This document shows positions 23,809 to 27,177 of a stretch of DNA of 27,177 nt, one piece after another. The DNA is taken from positions 1-27,177 of the forward strand of contig ASPC01000017.1 in NCBI GenBank assembly GCA_000405345.1, written 5' to 3'. The position numbers and the translations under genes are program-made. Positions within the stretch are counted from its first letter, which is position 1, and every line of letters starts with the position of its first letter. The notes under the pieces were generated by a model. That model saw only the letters and a program-made list of their open reading frames with translations. It was not told where the DNA came from and ran no database searches. The stretch is from Atribacteria bacterium SCGC AAA255-N14 (GTDB lineage: Bacteria > Atribacterota > JS1 > SB-45 > 34-128).

Positions 23809-23826
23809 TATGGTTGATAGACCATA
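23809..23826. promoter_or_regulatory. Putative activator (enhancer) site 1
   Basis: TATGGTTGATAGACCATA, an 18-bp imperfect dyad with TATGGT/ACCATA arms, about 150-165 bp upstream of the sigma-54 start, a typical enhancer distance. Confidence 0.7.
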
Positions 23827-23850
23827 TATATATGGTTTTCCTACCCTATT

Positions 23851-23868
23851 TATGGTCTATCAACCATA
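23851..23868. promoter_or_regulatory. Putative activator (enhancer) site 2
   Basis: TATGGTCTATCAACCATA, the exact reverse complement of site 1. Centres are 42 bp apart, four helical turns, so two activator dimers would sit on the same face. A half-site TATGGT lies between at about 23831. Confidence 0.7.
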
Positions 23869-23917
23869 AGAGTATTTGCCGTATATATTTTATAATTTGT
23901 ATCGGTATTTTTATTTC

Positions 23918-23991
23918 GTAGGGGTCGGATTTATCCGACCCGAGTTATTTGGGTATTTTTTTCTAACGGGTTCGATGAATCGAACCCCTAC
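23918..23991. repeat. Pair of palindromes bounded by GTAGGGGT...ACCCCTAC
   Basis: GGGTCGGAT-TT-ATCCGACCC at 23922-23941 and GGGTTCGAT-GA-ATCGAACCC at 23968-23987. The outer ends GTAGGGGT and ACCCCTAC are inverted repeats, making a compact 74-bp element just downstream of the activator gene. It could act as that operon's terminator, and it shares 19 bases with 5233-5251. Confidence 0.75.
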
Positions 23992-24015
23992 AGGAATTTC
24001 AATGAATCATACCCT

Positions 24016-25425
24016 TTATGTTTGTTGAAGGTCATATTCTCTAACCTTTAGATAGAGGGTTTTGTAATTTATCTTTAACAATCTAGCTGCTTCTGCCTTA
24101 TTCCAATTCGTTCTTTTTAACGCTTCCAAAATAATTCTTCTTTCCGTATCTCGCGAAAGTTGGTTAACACGTTTTTTAAGGGAGAAATCGTTGGGAAAAT
24201 TATTCTTGTCTTTTTCTGATAGGAGAGTAAGTATCGGACCTGCCTCTACTTTGTTTTCTTTTATATAAAAAGGTAAATGCTCTGGTAAAATAATGTCTTC
24301 AGCCATAATAATTGCCTGCTGAATAACATTTTGAAGTTCCCGGACATTACCCGGCCAGGAATAATTTATCAGCAGCTTCATACTTTCTTCCGAGATATTC
24401 CTAATTTTCTTTCCAAATATCGAATTAAACTGATTTAGAAAATGCAAAGCCAATAAGGGCATATCTTCTTTCCGCTCCCGTAAAGTAGGAAGAAAGATAG
24501 AAAAAACATTGATACGATAATATAAATCTTCTCTAAAGGTTCCTCTTTTTATCTCTTCTTCTAAATTGGTATTACTGGCAATGATCACTCGTACGTCAAT
24601 CTTAATCGGATACTTTTCTCCGATACGATTTATTTCCCCTTCCTGAAGTGCTCTTAATAACTTAGCTTGAATATTAACTGATAAATTACCAATCTCATCT
24701 AAAAAAAATGTCCCGCTTTGCGCTAATTCAAATTTACCTACTCTTTTCGCTACTGCCCCGGTGAAGGCCCCCTTGGTATGACCAAATAATTCACTCTCTA
24801 TCAAAGTCTCTGGCATACTGGCACAATCAACGGCTATAAATGGCCTATCTCTTCTGGCGCTGTATTGATGAATAGTCTTGGCAATTAATTCTTTCCCGGA
24901 ACCGCTTTCTCCTCTTATCAACACAGTAGCATTGGTTGGAGCAACTTTTTCAATCTTATACAGTACTTCTTTTACTTTATCGCTTTTTCCGATAATATTA
25001 TTAAAACTATATTTTTCTCTTATTTGGTGACGTAGAGAGATAACTTCTTTAGACAAATCACGTATCTGAAGAGCTCTTCTAATGATTATCATTAATTCTT
25101 CGAAATTAAAAGGTTTGCTAATATAATCGTAAGCTCCCAGTTTCATCGCCTTTACCGCAGTTTCTACGGTCTGATAAGCAGTTAACATAATCACTGAGAT
25201 ATCCTTATTAATAGCCCGTATTTTCTCTAAAGTCTCAATCCCATCTATTCCGCTCATCTTTATATCCAAAAGGACTAAATCAGGCAAATTTTCTTTGACC
25301 TTTATCAAACCTTCCTTGCCACTATGGGCAATAAAAACTTTGTATTTTTCTTCCTCTAATAATTCAAGCAGACTCTGGCATAAATCTACTTCATCATCAA
25401 TGATTAAAATATTAGCCTTAGTCAT
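24016..25425 (-). CDS. Sigma-54-dependent response regulator (NtrC family)
   Basis: 469 residues. Receiver domain with D54 (LVLLDIKMSG), AAA+ domain with Walker A GESGSGKE at 172-179 and the sigma-54 contact loop GAFTGA at 219-224, then a Fis-type helix-turn-helix at the end (EALKRTNWNKAEAARLLKIN). When phosphorylated it should form a ring and open sigma-54 promoters. It overlaps the kinase gene by one base and lies next to a perfect sigma-54 promoter with paired upstream sites, so the gas-vesicle operon is the obvious target. Confidence 0.95.
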   Translation of the reverse strand: MTKANILIIDDEVDLCQSLLELLEEEKYKVFIAHSGKEGLIKVKENLPDLVLLDIKMSGIDGIETLEKIRAINKDISVIMLTAYQTVETAVKAMKLGAYDYISKPFNFEELMIIIRRALQIRDLSKEVISLRHQIREKYSFNNIIGKSDKVKEVLYKIEKVAPTNATVLIRGESGSGKELIAKTIHQYSARRDRPFIAVDCASMPETLIESELFGHTKGAFTGAVAKRVGKFELAQSGTFFLDEIGNLSVNIQAKLLRALQEGEINRIGEKYPIKIDVRVIIASNTNLEEEIKRGTFREDLYYRINVFSIFLPTLRERKEDMPLLALHFLNQFNSIFGKKIRNISEESMKLLINYSWPGNVRELQNVIQQAIIMAEDIILPEHLPFYIKENKVEAGPILTLLSEKDKNNFPNDFSLKKRVNQLSRDTERRIILEALKRTNWNKAEAARLLKINYKTLYLKVREYDLQQT

Positions 25426-26624
25426 TATATCCCCTCAACCACCTGCTTTTTCTCTTTTCTTTTTTCCAGGGGAAAGTAAACATTAAAAATTGTTCCTTCC
25501 CCCGACTTACTCTCTACTGAAATAGTACCTTTATGGTCCTTGATGATATTCCGACAAATAGAGAGGCCTAAGCCAGTGCCTTCCTTAAAAGTAGTAAAAA
25601 AGGGCGTAAATATTTTTTTGATATTTCCTCCCGGGATGCCTACCCCCGTATCTTTAAATTTTATTATTATTCCTTTTTGAACAGGATCAAAACTGGTAGT
25701 AATATAAAGTTCCCCGCCCTTTTTCATCGCCTGTATGGCATTAGAAATTAAGTTTAAAAAAACCTGTTCCAGGCAAGCTGAATCAAACCAGCCCTGGGGC
25801 AATTTTGAATCATATCTCTTAATGATTTTTATATTCTCTGGAAGAAAATGATTTAAGATCGGCTCTAATCTTTCTAATATTTCATTGACATTGTAATAAC
25901 CAAAATTAAAGCGGGAGGGATGAGAAAAATTTAGTAAGCCAAAGACAATCTTATCTATGCGATTTATGTTTCTTTGGATTGCTTTTAATTTTTCTATTTG
26001 GTAATTATCGGCAGATTTGTTCTCTAAATGTTGAACAATTAGGCTTATGGTAGCTAAAGGATTCCTAACCTCATGGGCTACACTGGTCACCAATTCTCCG
26101 ATGATAGATAATTTTTCCGATTGCATAAGTTGAAATTGAACTTTTCTTAATTCTTTGGTTTTTTTTATTATTTTTTTCTCTAAGCTTTCATTTAACCCCA
26201 GAAGACTTTGTTGTAATTTTCTTCTTTCAGTGATATCCCTACCGCTTAGGTAGATGCCATCTTTTCCGTCTATTTTAGTAAACAAAGCACCCGAAAAGTC
26301 ACAAATCAAAGGTTCTTTTTTGGGAACATTTACAGTTATTTCTACATTCTTTAAATTTTTCTCTTTTAAGATTTTATCCCTAACTTTTTTTATTTCCTCT
26401 TCAGGTATGAACTCATAAATAAAACTACCAATTAATTTCCCCTTCTTTTTTTCAATCATTTTTTCAAAAGCCTGATTTACTCTCATAATTTTTCCTTCAC
26501 CATCCAGGATTATTTGAAAATCCGGTGAGTGATCGAATAGCTGTTTAATGTAATTCTGTTTTTCATATTTCAAAGCTTTCTCTTTGGCTTTATTTTGTTC
26601 ATTATTTAATTTTCTGATGTCCAA
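25425..26624 (-). CDS. Cytosolic PAS histidine kinase
   Basis: 399 residues starting at a TTG with AGGGGG ahead. PAS domain at about 25-135 (SPDFQIILDGEGKIMRVNQA ... RDITERR), HisKA with H184 (VAHEVRNPLATI), HATPase with NLISNAIQAM, DTGVGI and GTGLGLSI. No transmembrane segment, so the signal is internal (redox, gas, metabolite). It forms a unit with the overlapping NtrC-type regulator, like NtrB/NtrC. Confidence 0.93.
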   Translation of the reverse strand: MDIRKLNNEQNKAKEKALKYEKQNYIKQLFDHSPDFQIILDGEGKIMRVNQAFEKMIEKKKGKLIGSFIYEFIPEEEIKKVRDKILKEKNLKNVEITVNVPKKEPLICDFSGALFTKIDGKDGIYLSGRDITERRKLQQSLLGLNESLEKKIIKKTKELRKVQFQLMQSEKLSIIGELVTSVAHEVRNPLATISLIVQHLENKSADNYQIEKLKAIQRNINRIDKIVFGLLNFSHPSRFNFGYYNVNEILERLEPILNHFLPENIKIIKRYDSKLPQGWFDSACLEQVFLNLISNAIQAMKKGGELYITTSFDPVQKGIIIKFKDTGVGIPGGNIKKIFTPFFTTFKEGTGLGLSICRNIIKDHKGTISVESKSGEGTIFNVYFPLEKRKEKKQVVEGI

Positions 26625-26719
26625 AATTGCCCCCTGTATTTTTATTTAGATTATATCTATGATTATTTTAAAATCTGATGAGTGATCTGGAATCAAATAT
26701 TTATTTTAATCAATTTTAT

Positions 26720-27177
26720 CTATTCAAATCTAAATCCCTTCTCTTTAAAGAGCTTAAGGCAGGCATCTACAACTTCCGAGTCATAGAGAATTCCTCGGTT
26801 CTGAGAGATTTCTTCTAAGGCTGCATCTATTCCGAGTGCCGGGCGATATGGACGGTGAGAAGACATTGCCTCTACTACATCAGCTATTCCTATTATTTTT
26901 GCCTCTAAAAGAATTTCATCTCCTTTTAAATGATTAGGATATCCTGAACCATTTAGCCTTTCGTGATGTTGCAGGATAATGTTTGCTACAGGATGAGAAA
27001 AATCATTGGATTTCAAAATATCATATCCTATTTGGGAGTGTTCTCTGATGAGATTAGATTCTATATCGGATAATTTTCCGGGCTTGCTTAAGATTTCAGT
27101 AGGCAGGCCGATCTTCCCAATATCATGGATTAAAGAGGCTACTCTTATCCCTTCAACTTTATCTTCAGAAAAGTTTA
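26720..27177 (-). CDS. HD-GYP domain protein, cut by the right window edge
   Basis: The frame is open to the end of the window. Visible residues include LIHDIGKIGLPTEIL, then LQHHERLNGSGYP, the two signatures of an HD-GYP c-di-GMP phosphodiesterase, and it ends in EKGFRFE. It is a close paralogue of the C-terminus of the gene at 7261 (SHRPYRPALGID and LYD.EVVD shared). Unlike that copy the frame here is intact through the region of the G run, where it reads DFSHPVANIILQHHE. Upstream sensory domains lie outside the window. Confidence 0.9.
   Translation of the reverse strand, partial: NFSEDKVEGIRVASLIHDIGKIGLPTEILSKPGKLSDIESNLIREHSQIGYDILKSNDFSHPVANIILQHHERLNGSGYPNHLKGDEILLEAKIIGIADVVEAMSSHRPYRPALGIDAALEEISQNRGILYDSEVVDACLKLFKEKGFRFE

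Noticed and set aside
1..27177. tRNA, rRNA or tmRNA genes
   Set aside because: I looked for cloverleaf and T-loop signatures and conserved rRNA segments on both strands and found none.

Overview
The window is AT-rich bacterial DNA in two unlike halves. Bacterial origin is suggested by Shine-Dalgarno sequences ahead of most genes, a sigma-54 (-24/-12) promoter with an NtrC-type activator, two-component proteins, HD-GYP proteins and a GEMM-I cyclic-di-GMP riboswitch. I cannot name the lineage; an uncultured low-GC phylum is possible but unproven.

Positions 1 to about 7260 form an accessory island, sparse in genes and crowded with inverted repeats. It holds two fragments of a prim-pol/PriCT replication primase in opposite orientation (1-496 plus, 6250-6897 minus) that share a 109-bp inverted repeat, and about 2 kb of back-to-back hairpins (500-2500). 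Within those hairpins are two copies of a structured element with conserved linkers and variable arms. The island also has a MntA/HepT-like nucleotidyltransferase-HEPN pair with a clear promoter and 20-bp-spaced operator repeats, a second hairpin field (3690-4170), a frameshifted IS3-family transposase, a 113-bp MITE-like element, the c-di-GMP riboswitch, and a secreted SnoaL-like gene cut off where the primase repeat begins.

Positions 7261 to 27177 are almost entirely minus-strand. Reading from the right: an HD-GYP gene cut by the window edge, a cytosolic PAS histidine kinase, a sigma-54 activator, then an intergenic region with two mirror-image 18-bp sites exactly 42 bp apart and a consensus sigma-54 promoter. 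That promoter fires into a long gas-vesicle cluster: receiver protein, gvpA, two GvpC-like coiled-coil proteins, a small basic protein, gvpN, another small protein, gvpF/L, an Hsp20-like GvpH, a CDC48-type AAA ATPase, a second gvpF/L, gvpG, gvpO, a GvpA-fold/zinc-ribbon protein, a DnaJ-type cysteine-repeat protein, gvpK, a zinc-ribbon protein, a third gvpF/L, a GvpA-fold/GRAM-like/zinc-ribbon fusion, a small winged-helix protein, and a GRAM-like/winged-helix/alpha-crystallin protein. A perfect 51-bp palindrome closes the cluster. Beyond it is a second HD-GYP gene, with PAS and GAF domains and a frameshift in a run of eight G.

The likely working model is a nitrogen- or energy-type two-component signal that switches on buoyancy through sigma-54. 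GvpA forms the ribs, GvpC-like proteins brace them, and F/L, G, K, O, N, Hsp20 and CDC48 assist assembly. The most novel parts are the GRAM/PH-like modules fused to a GvpA fold and to a small heat-shock domain, the exact 33-residue-repeat GvpC-like protein with a C-terminal winged helix, and the tandem structured hairpin element in the island.
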